Notes: generated by a model not told the origin, from the letters alone. Positions 6,789 through 15,311 are shown, counted from the stretch's first letter. The stretch: 21,248 nt of DNA from Bacteroidales bacterium (GCA_900766825.1 CAAFWU010000044.1:1-21248); one strand, 5' to 3'. Translations and numbers: made by a program.

Positions 6789-7790
6789 ATGATCGATTTG
6801 TCCATCGTTGTGCCCTCGTTTAACGAGGAGGAGAGTCTCGGTGAACTCACTCAATGGATTGAGCGCGTCATGAAGACCACCACATATTCCTACGAAGTCA
6901 TCATTGTCGACGACGGCAGTTCTGATAATTCCTGGCAACGTGTGGAACAATTGCATCAGCAAGACCCACGCATCCTCGGCATACGTTTCCGCCGCAACTA
7001 TGGCAAAAGCGCGGCTCTCAGCGAAGGCTTTGCCGCAGCACAAGGTCGCGTTGTCATCACCATGGACGCCGATCTTCAAGACAGCCCCGACGAAATACCA
7101 GCTCTTATGGACATGATTCTCAACCAAGGCTATGACATGGTCTCTGGTTGGAAAAAAGTCCGCCACGACCCTCTGTCCAAAACCTTGCCATCCAAACTCT
7201 TCAACAAGGTTGTGCGCTCCATATCTGGCATCAAACTCCACGACTTCAATTGCGGCCTCAAAGCCTATAAGTCAGACGTTGTCAAAACCATAGAAATCTA
7301 TGGCGAGATGCACCGCTATGTTCCCCTCTTGGCCAAAGAAGCAGGCTTCGGCAAAATTGGCGAAAAGGTCGTTCAGCACTATGAACGCAAATTCGGTCAC
7401 TCCAAATTTGGCATCGAGAGAACCATCAAAGGCTTCCTCGACCTCCTCTCCGTAACCTTCATGGGCAAGTTCGGCAAACGACCCATGCACCTCTTCGGAG
7501 CCCTCGGCACCCTCATGTTCTTCTTTGGCTTCATTGCCGCTGGATGGCTTGGGTGCAAAAAACTCTGGTTCGTTTACCACGACTGGAATATGCCACTCAT
7601 CACCTCCAGCCCCTATTTCTATCTCGCGCTGGTCTTCATGATTCTCGGCACACAACTCTTCCTCACAGGCTTCACTGCCGAACTCGTTACACGCAACGCC
7701 ACCGACCGCAACAAATATCTGGTGGCCAAACGCATACTCGGCACCAACCCCGAGCCTCAAAACCCTAACCCTAACACCAATAAGGGCTAA
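6789..7790 (+). CDS. Family 2 glycosyltransferase, polyprenol-phosphate type (DPM/GtrB-like)
   Basis: A 333-residue GT-A glycosyltransferase that most likely moves a sugar from a nucleotide to polyprenol phosphate at the inner face of the cytoplasmic membrane. The N-terminal catalytic domain shows VVPSFNEEESL (7-17), IIVDDGSSDNS (38-48), NYGKSAALSEGF (70-81) and the metal-binding DAD within MDADLQDSPDEIP (92-104). HDFNCGLKAY (151-160) and HRYVPLL (175-181) are typical of the DPM1/GtrB/ArnC branch. Two C-terminal membrane segments (about 234-253 and 276-297) match the GtrB architecture. The sugar and final glycan cannot be deduced. Its stop overlaps the start of the CCA-adding enzyme by one base (TAATG), so the two genes are translationally linked although no functional link is known. 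Confidence 0.92.
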   Translation: MIDLSIVVPSFNEEESLGELTQWIERVMKTTTYSYEVIIVDDGSSDNSWQRVEQLHQQDPRILGIRFRRNYGKSAALSEGFAAAQGRVVITMDADLQDSPDEIPALMDMILNQGYDMVSGWKKVRHDPLSKTLPSKLFNKVVRSISGIKLHDFNCGLKAYKSDVVKTIEIYGEMHRYVPLLAKEAGFGKIGEKVVQHYERKFGHSKFGIERTIKGFLDLLSVTFMGKFGKRPMHLFGALGTLMFFFGFIAAGWLGCKKLWFVYHDWNMPLITSSPYFYLALVFMILGTQLFLTGFTAELVTRNATDRNKYLVAKRILGTNPEPQNPNPNTNKG

Positions 7791-9358
7791 TGGCTAACGA
7801 TATAACCAATCCCACCGACGGCACTCAGCGTTGGCCCAACCGGCCAACCTTGGCGCAGGAGGTAAAAACAAACTACAGCGAGGCCCTAACACATAGGGTC
7901 TTTAGTGCCGTGGCCGATATTGTGGGCACCTCTGGCCAACCCGCTTTTGTCATTGGTGGCTTCGTTCGAGACCTCCTCTTGGGCATCCCCTCACAAGACA
8001 TCGACATTGTTGTGCAAGGCAGCGGCATCGAACTTGCGCAGGCCGTTGCTGACAAATTCCGTGGTTCCAAACTCTCTGTCTTTAAGTCTTTTGGCACCGC
8101 CATGGTCAAAATGGGACCCGTAGAGGTCGAATTCGTTGGCGCACGCAAAGAATCCTACAGAGCCAACTCCCGCAAACCCATTGTTGAGGACGGAACCATC
8201 GAGGACGACCAACGCCGACGCGATTTCACCATCAACGCCCTCGCTCTCAGCCTTAACCCCGATTCATTCGGCAACCTCGTCGACCCCTTCGGTGGTCTCT
8301 CCGACCTCAAGGAAGGCATCATTCGAACACCTCTCGACCCAGACATAACCTTCTCCGACGACCCACTTCGTATGCTCCGGGGCATCCGTTTTGCCTCTCG
8401 GCTCCACTTTGTTATTGCCGACGAAACTCTTGCTGGCATGAAGCGAATGGCACAACGCATCGGCATCGTCTCTATGGAGCGCATATGCGAGGAACTCATG
8501 AAGTCTATGGAAACATCAGAGTGCCCCTCCGTAACGTGGAAGCTGATGGACAAAGTTGGGCTCCTGCCACTTGTCTTGCCCGAACTCTCGGCTCTCAAAG
8601 GCGTGGAGCGCCGCGGCAAGTTCGCACACAAAGATGTCTTTTTCCACACCATGCAGGTCCTCGATGCTGTTGCCTACGAATCAAACAACGTATGGCTCCG
8701 CTGGGCCGCTCTCTTTCATGACATTGGCAAGCCCCGTACAAAACATTTCGACGAAAAAGTAGGATGGACCTTCCGTAACCATAACTACGTTGGAGCCAAA
8801 ATGTTGCCCAAAATCTTCAATAGGCTTAAGCTCCCTCTCGACGACCGACTCAAGTTTGTTCAGAAAATGGTCGACCTCCACATGAGGCCCATTGTCCTTA
8901 GCGAAGACATTGTCACCGACTCTGCTGTGCGAAGACTCCTCTTTGAAGCTGGAGACGACGTAGAAGCCCTCATGACCCTCTGCGAAGCCGACATAACAAG
9001 CCGAAACGAAGAAAAGGTTCAACGTTTCCTCCGAAACTTCAAAATTGTACGACGCAAAATGAGGGAGATTGAGGAAAAAGACCACATCCGCAACTTCCAA
9101 CCTCCCATCTCGGGCGAGGAAATTATGGCCACCTTCAATCTCTCACCCTGTCGCGAGGTCGGCGACATCAAAAACGCCATCAAAGACGCCATACTCGATG
9201 GCCTCATTCACAACGACTATGCCGAAGCCCATCAGCTAATGCTCGCCAAAGGAGCCGAACTCGGCTTAGTGCCCGTGGAGGCTTCAGTAGGGTCCGTAGC
9301 CTCGCCAAATTCCACCAATGCCGAGCCACAAACACAAAATCTGGAGGGCAAAGACTAA
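7790..9358 (+). CDS. cca: CCA tRNA nucleotidyltransferase with HD domain
   Basis: Adds or repairs the 3' CCA of tRNAs without a template. The class II nucleotidyltransferase head is complete: GGFVRD (56-61), the catalytic aspartates in QDIDIVV (D70, D72), RRRDFTINALA (142-152) and DDPLRMLRGIRFA (190-202). A central HD domain follows, with KDVFFHTMQVLD (281-292) and AALFHDIGKPRTK (306-318; H310, D311), so a phosphohydrolase activity may accompany the transferase, as in some bacterial enzymes. At 522 residues it is longer than the minimal enzyme because of the HD domain, an N-terminal extension of about 30 residues and a low-complexity C-terminal tail. The encoded tRNA-Glu in this window lacks a genomic CCA, consistent with a need for this enzyme. 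It is translated from the ATG overlapping the glycosyltransferase stop. Confidence 0.95.
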   Translation: MANDITNPTDGTQRWPNRPTLAQEVKTNYSEALTHRVFSAVADIVGTSGQPAFVIGGFVRDLLLGIPSQDIDIVVQGSGIELAQAVADKFRGSKLSVFKSFGTAMVKMGPVEVEFVGARKESYRANSRKPIVEDGTIEDDQRRRDFTINALALSLNPDSFGNLVDPFGGLSDLKEGIIRTPLDPDITFSDDPLRMLRGIRFASRLHFVIADETLAGMKRMAQRIGIVSMERICEELMKSMETSECPSVTWKLMDKVGLLPLVLPELSALKGVERRGKFAHKDVFFHTMQVLDAVAYESNNVWLRWAALFHDIGKPRTKHFDEKVGWTFRNHNYVGAKMLPKIFNRLKLPLDDRLKFVQKMVDLHMRPIVLSEDIVTDSAVRRLLFEAGDDVEALMTLCEADITSRNEEKVQRFLRNFKIVRRKMREIEEKDHIRNFQPPISGEEIMATFNLSPCREVGDIKNAIKDAILDGLIHNDYAEAHQLMLAKGAELGLVPVEASVGSVASPNSTNAEPQTQNLEGKD

Positions 9359-9413
9359 CTAAAGTTCTGCTCCTCAGTTTGCAATAGAAACCCTTTACGA
9401 TTAAAAACATAAA

Positions 9414-9466
9414 AAGCAAAGGTCTCGACCATTAGGGAACTCCCCATTGGTCGAGACCTTCGCTTT
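9414..9466. terminator. Bidirectional terminator between cca and the isochorismatase gene
   Basis: A long stem, AAGCAAAGGTCTCGACCA (9414-9431) with the complementary arm at about 9448-9466 (one mismatch), encloses a loop of about 16 bases. It lies between convergent genes, with A-rich sequence on the left. Confidence 0.85.
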
Positions 9467-9502
9467 ATCTAACAATCTTCTAATCTTGCATCTAACAGAG
9501 CA

Positions 9503-10165
9503 CTATTTGTATGCTGCCTTAATCTCCTCAAGGCTAATGCATTTAATGCCCATGTTCCTCATGTCGAACACGTTAGCTTCTGCCACCTCGGGAGTCTTGG
9601 CCGAACATGCATCTGTGCATACCACTGTCTCGTAGTCATAGCTCATTGCATCGTTGGCAGCACCGCGCACACAGTTAGGATACTGAGTACCAGCCAAAAC
9701 CACAGTGCTCACACCCATGCGACGCAGTATAGCATCCAGCGGAGTGTTGAAAAAGGCGCTGTTGCGAGTCTTAACCAAACGAATATCGCCATCCTTGGGC
9801 TCCAAACCCTTCACTAACTCGCAGCCCCATGTGCCTGGCACACAGTAGCCTGACTTGCCATTTGTAAAGAGTGGAATACGAGGTGCATCAACATCCAAGC
9901 CGCTTGCAGCATGCTCGCGAACCACCCATATCACCTTCCAGTTCTTCTCTCGACCGTAGGCAACCAAATCGCTGATTGCTGGCACTGTTGGCATTGCGCC
10001 TGCAACACACAACACCCCCTTGGGGTCCACAAAGTCATTCTGCATATCAATGACCAATATGGCCACATCATGCTTCTCCACATCTGCTGTTGGATACTTG
10101 CTCTGTGCCATAGAACACACCATCATGCACAGGCTCATTACGGTAAGGCTGATAAATCTTTTCAT
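9503..10165 (-). CDS. Exported isochorismatase-family cysteine hydrolase
   Basis: A 220-residue isochorismatase-fold (nicotinamidase-like) hydrolase. The catalytic triad can be placed as D40 (VIDMQNDF), K132 (RLVKTRNSAF) and C165 (YPNCVRGAANDA), with the usual cis-peptide neighbourhood (LAGTQYP). Unlike most of the family it starts with a Sec signal peptide (residues 1-20, ending SMA-Q), so it should work in the periplasm. The start at 10165 was chosen because it opens with this signal peptide; an open frame continues upstream to 10423 but runs through the promoter. Substrate is unknown: a C-N amide such as nicotinamide or a ureido compound is possible from the family. The PncA-type metal triad is not obvious. 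It is monocistronic, divergent from the SPOUT methyltransferase, and closes at a shared terminator. Confidence 0.88.
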   Translation of the reverse strand: MKRFISLTVMSLCMMVCSMAQSKYPTADVEKHDVAILVIDMQNDFVDPKGVLCVAGAMPTVPAISDLVAYGREKNWKVIWVVREHAASGLDVDAPRIPLFTNGKSGYCVPGTWGCELVKGLEPKDGDIRLVKTRNSAFFNTPLDAILRRMGVSTVVLAGTQYPNCVRGAANDAMSYDYETVVCTDACSAKTPEVAEANVFDMRNMGIKCISLEEIKAAYK

Positions 10166-10192
10166 CTTTCTTTTTGTTGTTGTTTGATATGG

Positions 10193-10227
10193 CAAAAGTA
10201 ATATATCGATATTAATCACACTGCAAA
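10193..10227 (-). promoter_or_regulatory. Bacteroidota-type promoter for the isochorismatase gene
   Basis: The minus strand has TTTG (complement of 10224-10227), 23 bases, then TACTTTTG (complement of 10193-10200), a good match to the -33/-7 pair. The predicted start near 10187 gives a leader of about 22 bases. Confidence 0.65.
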
Positions 10228-10359
10228 CACTATTAAAATATAAGCATAAAAGCGTTAATAGTTGCAATATGTAAGTATTGCTCTTACTCGTCTTAGAATT
10301 CTCTTCTTCTCTCGCACTCACCAATAACACACCCAACACCATCGACCTCACCATTTTCC

Positions 10360-10391
10360 TTTGATCCATTCCCACATTAATTATAGCTTTG
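10360..10391 (+). promoter_or_regulatory. Bacteroidota-type promoter for the SPOUT methyltransferase gene
   Basis: TTTG (10360-10363), 20 bases, then TAGCTTTG (10384-10391) matches the -33/-7 consensus in both boxes and spacing. The start would be near 10398, about 50 bases before the ATG. Confidence 0.75.
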
Positions 10392-10446
10392 CAACAACAT
10401 ATAGTTCCACCAGCAAAAGTCATTCTCCAACCCCTAAGTTGTTATA

Positions 10447-10962
10447 ATGAAAAACAACGACTCCCGCATCCTCTTTGCCCCTGGCACCATATCTGCCCCC
10501 GCCAATGCCCCAATAATTGTGGCCGATGGACTCCGCACTCCCGAAAACGTTGGTGCCCTAATTCGTTTAGCTGCCAACGTAGGCTCCACATCCGTAATTC
10601 TTGTTGGGTGCAATGAAATGAAAGAGAATAAGATACGCAAAACAGCTTGCATGGCCTGGGACTATGTCAAGCTCAGTTTCGTTCCAACACCAGCCGACCT
10701 TCTCCTCCTCATTCCCCCTGCCTACCAATTGGTGGCCGTAGAAACCTCACCCCAGTCCATCAACATCTACTCGCAGCCACTCCCTCGCAACGTTGTTCTT
10801 GTTGTTGGCAGCGAAGTTCACGGCATTTCTCCCGAACTCTTAAGTCTTTGCCCCACACACGTCCACATACCCATGACAGGACCCGACACCAGCATGAATG
10901 TCTCTCAAGCAGCTGCCGTAGCCCTCTTCGAGTGGGTCCGACTCCACGTGGCCAACGCATAG
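10447..10962 (+). CDS. TrmH/SpoU-family RNA 2'-O-methyltransferase
   Basis: A 171-residue SPOUT methyltransferase that uses S-adenosylmethionine to methylate a ribose 2'-OH in rRNA or tRNA. The three SpoU motifs are present: PENVGALIRLAANVG (32-46, with the catalytic-type N34 and R40), LVVGSEVHGISPELL (118-132) and IPMTGPDTSMNVSQAAAVALFE (141-162), the last two forming the trefoil-knot cofactor pocket. The protein lacks the N-terminal L30e-like substrate-binding domain of RlmB, so it is a minimal SpoU protein like TrmL or TrmH; the target nucleotide cannot be read from the sequence. A near-consensus promoter precedes it and an 18-bp hairpin terminator follows, so it is a single-gene unit. Confidence 0.92.
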   Translation: MKNNDSRILFAPGTISAPANAPIIVADGLRTPENVGALIRLAANVGSTSVILVGCNEMKENKIRKTACMAWDYVKLSFVPTPADLLLLIPPAYQLVAVETSPQSINIYSQPLPRNVVLVVGSEVHGISPELLSLCPTHVHIPMTGPDTSMNVSQAAAVALFEWVRLHVANA

Positions 10963-10991
10963 CCTCCACGGCAATTCATATTAAAAAACAG

Positions 10992-11037
10992 TCAAGCCAC
11001 TCAATATTAGCAATAAGCGTAATATTGAGTGGCTTGA
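10992..11037. terminator. Bidirectional terminator, 18-bp perfect stem
   Basis: Arms 10992-11009 and 11020-11037 are exact reverse complements with a 10-base loop. A minus-strand T-run (complement of 10983-10988) suits the acyltransferase gene; the + strand side serves the methyltransferase gene. Confidence 0.9.
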
Positions 11038-11063
11038 GCCATCTTTATACTCAGAGGCGTACC

Positions 11064-12203
11064 CTATTTTGCTACACTCTCCTGATTAATAAGCGGATTA
11101 GCGTAAGCTTGCAGCATCTGTTGGCGGCAGAACTCGGCATCAGCACCCTCACCAAGGGCTGCTATCTTCTCGTCCAAATAATGGCAGAAAGTCTCGCGCT
11201 GCTCTGCGCTATACTTATCGGCATGGCGTGAACTTCCCTCCAGCATATCCAGCGAGATGTAGCTATCCTCAAATATCTTATAGTTTGTAAATATCTGGCG
11301 GTCAATCATATCCGCAATGGCAGTAATCTGGTCGTTCTTGTTCATACCGCGCAAACCATCAAGATCATCGTTTATGGGCTTGCCAAAGGCAAAGTGAACT
11401 CGACCTTTCTGCCCACTCAAGCCAACCGACATATGCTTCAGATCTTCGTCCTTGCTCTTCTTATACTGTGGGTTGTCCCGTTTCATCTGATACTGATATG
11501 CCTTCAATGCATCGCATGGATCATACTCATACGTTATCGACACGGGTACAATATTCAACGCCTTAAAGTTGTCTATCAAGTCCTTACCACCACTCAAGTT
11601 CAACATCTTTAGCAGACTGCCCTGTGTGCGGTCGTTGCCATCCTTCGACCTTCCCTCGCGTTGCGCAATCCATATGTCCTGATGGTTGTTCACTATCCGC
11701 TCCCTTATGTAGGCCGATAGCGTTGCCGACGCATCCATCATCTGCCTCACGGGCAAATCCCTCTTTACAACAAACGATTTGTTCAACTTCACTAAGTCTT
11801 CTATCCATTCATAGATTAGCAAGTTGCTGCCTATGGCAATCTCCGTTGTGTCCCAGCCCCTCTCGTAGAGCTTTGAATTTAGTAACGCCGAGTCCAATAT
11901 TATGTCGCGGTGGTTCGTCATGTAAACGTAGCCCTTCTTTGGATCCAACGACTCTATGCCGCTTGCCGTGCAACCATTTGTTGTCTTGGCTGTTAGGCGC
12001 ACCAAATAGGGGAGTATAAAGGTCGACTGGAACTCTTTGATGCTGCGCAAACTACGCAATTTGGCAACTATGGTCTCCGTTGGCATGTCGGGAAACAACT
12101 TGCCCAAGATGCCTATAAAATAGGGCACCTTGCACAAACTTTCTATCACGCCAGCAACCTCTTCATCTCTAAAGGGGCGTATCTCGTCAAACTTTTTGCT
12201 CAT
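11064..12203 (-). CDS. 1-acyl-glycerol-3-phosphate acyltransferase-like protein
   Basis: A PlsC-fold acyltransferase of 379 residues, probably acting on glycerophospholipid precursors at the inner face of the cytoplasmic membrane. Motif I reads NHRDIILD (97-104), the form typical of this Bacteroidota branch, with the aspartate one or two places off the textbook H-x4-D spacing; AQREGRSKDG (EGR at 183-185) is the substrate-phosphate motif. YVYMTNHRDI is preceded by a variable helical region and followed by a long C-terminal extension, making it longer than E. coli PlsC. The start at 12203 was chosen because relatives begin a few residues before F-D-x-I-R-P; the ATG at 12215 would add four residues, and the open frame to 12293 reaches into the predicted promoter. 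The exact acyl acceptor is uncertain; an ornithine or amino-lipid O-acyltransferase is the main alternative. Confidence 0.85.
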   Translation of the reverse strand: MSKKFDEIRPFRDEEVAGVIESLCKVPYFIGILGKLFPDMPTETIVAKLRSLRSIKEFQSTFILPYLVRLTAKTTNGCTASGIESLDPKKGYVYMTNHRDIILDSALLNSKLYERGWDTTEIAIGSNLLIYEWIEDLVKLNKSFVVKRDLPVRQMMDASATLSAYIRERIVNNHQDIWIAQREGRSKDGNDRTQGSLLKMLNLSGGKDLIDNFKALNIVPVSITYEYDPCDALKAYQYQMKRDNPQYKKSKDEDLKHMSVGLSGQKGRVHFAFGKPINDDLDGLRGMNKNDQITAIADMIDRQIFTNYKIFEDSYISLDMLEGSSRHADKYSAEQRETFCHYLDEKIAALGEGADAEFCRQQMLQAYANPLINQESVAK

Positions 12204-12290
12204 GTTGTTTTCCATGCTCTTTCTTTTGCTTCGATTTTTTTGTGGCTCCGCTCTTTTGCTTTTCTTCAGATTCCACTCAATCATCTCATG

Positions 12291-12320
12291 CAAATTTAAT
12301 TCCTTTCTTTCGCTTTACAA
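12291..12320 (-). promoter_or_regulatory. Bacteroidota-type promoter for the acyltransferase gene
   Basis: The minus strand reads TTG (complement of 12318-12320), 19 bases, then TAAATTTG (complement of 12291-12298). The predicted start near 12285 leaves a leader of about 80 bases to the ATG at 12203. Confidence 0.6.
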
Positions 12321-12326
12321 CCACAC

Positions 12327-12359
12327 TTGCTCTTTCATTCCCCTTTTCTCTTATCTTTG
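12327..12359 (+). promoter_or_regulatory. Bacteroidota-type promoter for the DPP III gene
   Basis: TTG (12327-12329), 22 bases, then TATCTTTG (12352-12359), an exact -7 box. The start near 12366 rules out the upstream in-frame start at 12242 and supports the ATG at 12395. It lies back to back with the acyltransferase promoter, the two -33 boxes being 6 bases apart. Confidence 0.75.
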
Positions 12360-12394
12360 TGTTAATAAATTTCTTTTTTTTTACTCCCATCATC

Positions 12395-14326
12395 ATGATT
12401 ATCGACCAATTTGCCGACATAAAAATTCTTCGCTACACAGTCCCAGGCTTCGACTCTCTCTCGCTTCGCGAAAAGCTGCTAATCTACCATCTATCCGAAG
12501 CTGCCCTCTGGGGACGAGACATCTATTGGCACCAAAACAGTGCCCAAGGACTCCGTATGCGACACGCATTCGAGGCCATCTATCGACTCAAAGCCTCCGC
12601 AGAACCCGCTCTTGCCGAGTATGTTAAGAGACTCTGGTTCGCCAGCGGACCCTATCACCATTATAGCAACGACAAGTTCACCCCCGCCTTCTCTCAAGCT
12701 CAACTCATCGAGTGGGCCAACGAGGCTGGCGTCTCCATCTGTCCCGAAGACCTCAGTCTAATATTCGACCCCGACCTGCTCCCCAAGAAGGTCTCTTTCG
12801 ACACCTCGGCCGACGTCGTTGCCAATTCTGCCGTCAACTTCTACGACCATGGCATTTCCGCCCAGCAAGTTCAAGATTTCTATGCCCAGCCCAACCGTCA
12901 TCCCCTTAACTCTAAACTTTGTTGCGACGCCAATGGCAACCTCTTTGAGCAAGTTTGGAAATCCAATGGCATGTACGGACCCCTTATCGATCGTATCGTA
13001 ACCGAACTGAATCAAGCTGCCCAATATGCTTGCACCAACGAACAACGTGATGCCATTCAGCTCCTTATACAATACTATCGTTCGGGAGACCCCACCGACT
13101 TCGATGCCTTCAACATTCAATGGGTGGCCGACAAAGCCTCAAACATCGACTTCATCAACGGCTTCATTGAAGTTTATGACGACCCTCTCGGTCTCAAAGG
13201 AACATGGGAAAGCATCGTTGAACTCACCGACGCCAACGCCACCAAACAAATCGAGACCATTGCTGCCAATGCCCAATGGTTCGAGGATCATTCTCCCATC
13301 GACCCTCAGTTCCGCAAACCCAACGTCAAGGGCGTTAGCATGAACGTCATCGACGCCGTTATGCTCGGTGGCGACTGCTACCCCGCCACCCCCATCGGAG
13401 TCAACCTACCAAATGCCGATTGGATTCGTGAGCAGCATGGCTCCAAATCAATCTCCTTGGCCAACATTACACGTGCCCACCACAACGCAGCTGCCGATGT
13501 CGACCAAGAAAGCACACCCAGCACCAACACTTCTGCTGCCCCAAAACCCAAGCGCGGCAGTGTCCTTCGTGAGTTTGCCGCCACCCCAGAGGAGATTGAG
13601 CGCAGCCAACGCTTTGGGCAGCAAGCCGACGAACTCCATACGCAGCTCCACGAGTGCCTTGGTCATGGTTCTGGCCAGATGATGCCCGACGTTACCCTCG
13701 ACAACCTTGGGGCCTACGGTAGCACCATAGAAGAAGCCCGAGCCGACCTCTTCGCCCTATATTTTATGGCCGACGAACGCATGCTCCAGCTTGGCATTTT
13801 AACATCCCTCGAGGCCGCCTGGGCACATTACGACAGCTACCTTCGCTCTGGCCTCCTTGTTCAACTCGCTCGCATCGAGGAGGGACGAAATATTGAGGAG
13901 GCTCACATGCGAAACCGTGCCCTCATTGCACGTTGGGTTCTCGAGCGCGCTCAGCCTCAGGGCATAGCCCAAATGTTCACCGACGGTCAAGGTCGACACT
14001 TTGTTTCCATTGCTGACTATCAGGGTCTACGCCAACTCTTCGGTCTGCTCCTTCGCGAGGTTCAGCGTATCAAGAGCCAAGGCGACTATGAGGCCGCACG
14101 CAACCTTGTCGAGAACTATGGCGTCCGCATCGACCCCGAGCTTCATGCCGAGGTCCGCCGTCGCTATGCAGCCCTCGGCATCGCACCATTCAGCGGCTTC
14201 GTAAACCCTCGTCTTCAACTCGAAACCGACGCACAAGGCAACCCAACCAACGTCACCATTTCCTACAATGAGGACTACGACCAGCAGATGCTCCGCTACT
14301 CTCAACAATACTCTCTGCCCATTTAG
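12395..14326 (+). CDS. Dipeptidyl peptidase III family zinc peptidase (M49)
   Basis: A 643-residue M49 metallopeptidase that removes dipeptides from the N-terminus of short peptides. The five-residue-spaced zinc motif reads HECLGH (H419, E420, H424), the bacterial variant of the animal HELLGH, and EEARAD (446-451) supplies the third zinc ligand. The N-terminal QFADIKILRYTVPGF and LLIYHLSEAALWGRDI are typical of Bacteroidota members. The start was set at 12395 from the upstream promoter and because the homologous region begins there. With this start no signal peptide or lipobox is visible, so the enzyme should be cytoplasmic. A segment at about 360-385 rich in S, T, A and P is probably a loop. 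It ends 33 bases before a terminator and is not obviously in an operon. Confidence 0.93.
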   Translation: MIIDQFADIKILRYTVPGFDSLSLREKLLIYHLSEAALWGRDIYWHQNSAQGLRMRHAFEAIYRLKASAEPALAEYVKRLWFASGPYHHYSNDKFTPAFSQAQLIEWANEAGVSICPEDLSLIFDPDLLPKKVSFDTSADVVANSAVNFYDHGISAQQVQDFYAQPNRHPLNSKLCCDANGNLFEQVWKSNGMYGPLIDRIVTELNQAAQYACTNEQRDAIQLLIQYYRSGDPTDFDAFNIQWVADKASNIDFINGFIEVYDDPLGLKGTWESIVELTDANATKQIETIAANAQWFEDHSPIDPQFRKPNVKGVSMNVIDAVMLGGDCYPATPIGVNLPNADWIREQHGSKSISLANITRAHHNAAADVDQESTPSTNTSAAPKPKRGSVLREFAATPEEIERSQRFGQQADELHTQLHECLGHGSGQMMPDVTLDNLGAYGSTIEEARADLFALYFMADERMLQLGILTSLEAAWAHYDSYLRSGLLVQLARIEEGRNIEEAHMRNRALIARWVLERAQPQGIAQMFTDGQGRHFVSIADYQGLRQLFGLLLREVQRIKSQGDYEAARNLVENYGVRIDPELHAEVRRRYAALGIAPFSGFVNPRLQLETDAQGNPTNVTISYNEDYDQQMLRYSQQYSLPI

Positions 14327-14353
14327 GGCTTGAGCCTACATAAACAAATAAGT

Positions 14354-14388
14354 AGGGTGGGGGAGACTTTAAAATCTTCCCCCCTTCT
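14354..14388 (+). terminator. Terminator after the DPP III gene
   Basis: A G-rich arm (GGGGGAGA, 14359-14366) pairs with TCTTCCCCC (14375-14383, one wobble) around an 8-base A/T-rich loop; a short pyrimidine tail follows. The T-run is poor, so some read-through into the next gene is plausible. Confidence 0.6.
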
Positions 14389-14417
14389 TCTAATATAACG
14401 TAACGCCCACTAAAGAT

Positions 14418-15311
14418 ATGACCCTTCGCCCCCGAGTTCTTTGGACCCTGTCGGCCATTGTTCTTGCTCTTGCTCTTCCCAATCCTCTCTTTGCCCAAAA
14501 GTCAGGACAGAAAACAACTACCAAAACAACGCAGCAAAGGGTCGTCCCAAAACTCTTCCTCTTCGATAACGTCGACCCCTTCAGTAGCCTATGCGTTGCC
14601 CGACGCATCAATGCCGAGGTGGCCATGCTCACCGACCATACCCAACTGCCATCCGACGTTGCCACCTTTATTAAAAAAAGCAAACGAGCAACCCAACGGA
14701 TCCAGTCTGGCAAGCCCCTCTGCATCGTTCGTGCCGAGCCCACCGTGGCCAAAGCTGTAGTCTGTCAGGTCGACGATGGTGCCCTTAGCATTTATGCCAA
14801 CCCCTACAAATATCAGCGAACTCAACGCATCGACGTCTATGTCCTCTGCGACTCAACCCTCCGCACCATACGCGGCACCATGGGCAGCAACATCTCAACC
14901 CGAGGTTGTCTGACCTTACCCCAACTCACCCTTGTGGCTCAGGATAAAATGGAAATCCACGCTTCTGTTCGTACTCAAAACCTCAATGTCAAAGCAAGCA
15001 ATACATCCATTGTCTGGGTTACTGGCGAGGTCGCATCACTACAGGCCACAGTAGACAGTGCCAGCTTCCTTCGTATGTGTCAAATCAGTGCCGACAACGT
15101 AACTGTAAGTGCCAATGCCGAGTCTCGGGCCGAAACCACTGCCAACAAATCCCTAACCCTCAAAGCCACAGCCAACAGCTCCATAACCTACTACGCCCCC
15201 AGTGCAAATATTAGCACCGATGCCGAATCTGGCTCATTTATCGACGAACGGTATATTCATAAAAACATAATAATAAATAAGGACTCCACAAATGTGGTGT
15301 CAATCAAATAA
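14418..15311 (+). CDS. Exported GIN-domain (DUF2807-like) surface protein
   Basis: A 297-residue exported protein. Residues 1-26 are a signal peptide (basic start, hydrophobic core, PLFA-Q). A polar linker follows, then from about residue 105 a chain of short beta strands (LSIYANPYKYQ, IDVYVLCDSTLRTIRGTMGSNI, LTLVAQDKMEIHASV, LNVKASNTSIVWVTGEVA, LTLKATANSSITYY) that fits the right-handed beta-helix of the putative auto-transporter adhesin 'head GIN' domain widespread in Bacteroidota. Function is unknown even in well-studied relatives; a surface-exposed or periplasmic binding role is usually assumed. It is unusually rich in S, T, N and A. It lies behind a weak terminator after the peptidase gene, and no promoter box of its own was found, so it may be reached by read-through. 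Confidence 0.78.
   Translation: MTLRPRVLWTLSAIVLALALPNPLFAQKSGQKTTTKTTQQRVVPKLFLFDNVDPFSSLCVARRINAEVAMLTDHTQLPSDVATFIKKSKRATQRIQSGKPLCIVRAEPTVAKAVVCQVDDGALSIYANPYKYQRTQRIDVYVLCDSTLRTIRGTMGSNISTRGCLTLPQLTLVAQDKMEIHASVRTQNLNVKASNTSIVWVTGEVASLQATVDSASFLRMCQISADNVTVSANAESRAETTANKSLTLKATANSSITYYAPSANISTDAESGSFIDERYIHKNIIINKDSTNVVSIK

Noticed and set aside
12242..12394. An N-terminal extension of the DPP III frame with a hydrophobic stretch
   Set aside because: The predicted promoter lies inside it, and the hydrophobic residues come from T-rich spacer DNA; the order of residues is not that of a signal peptide.
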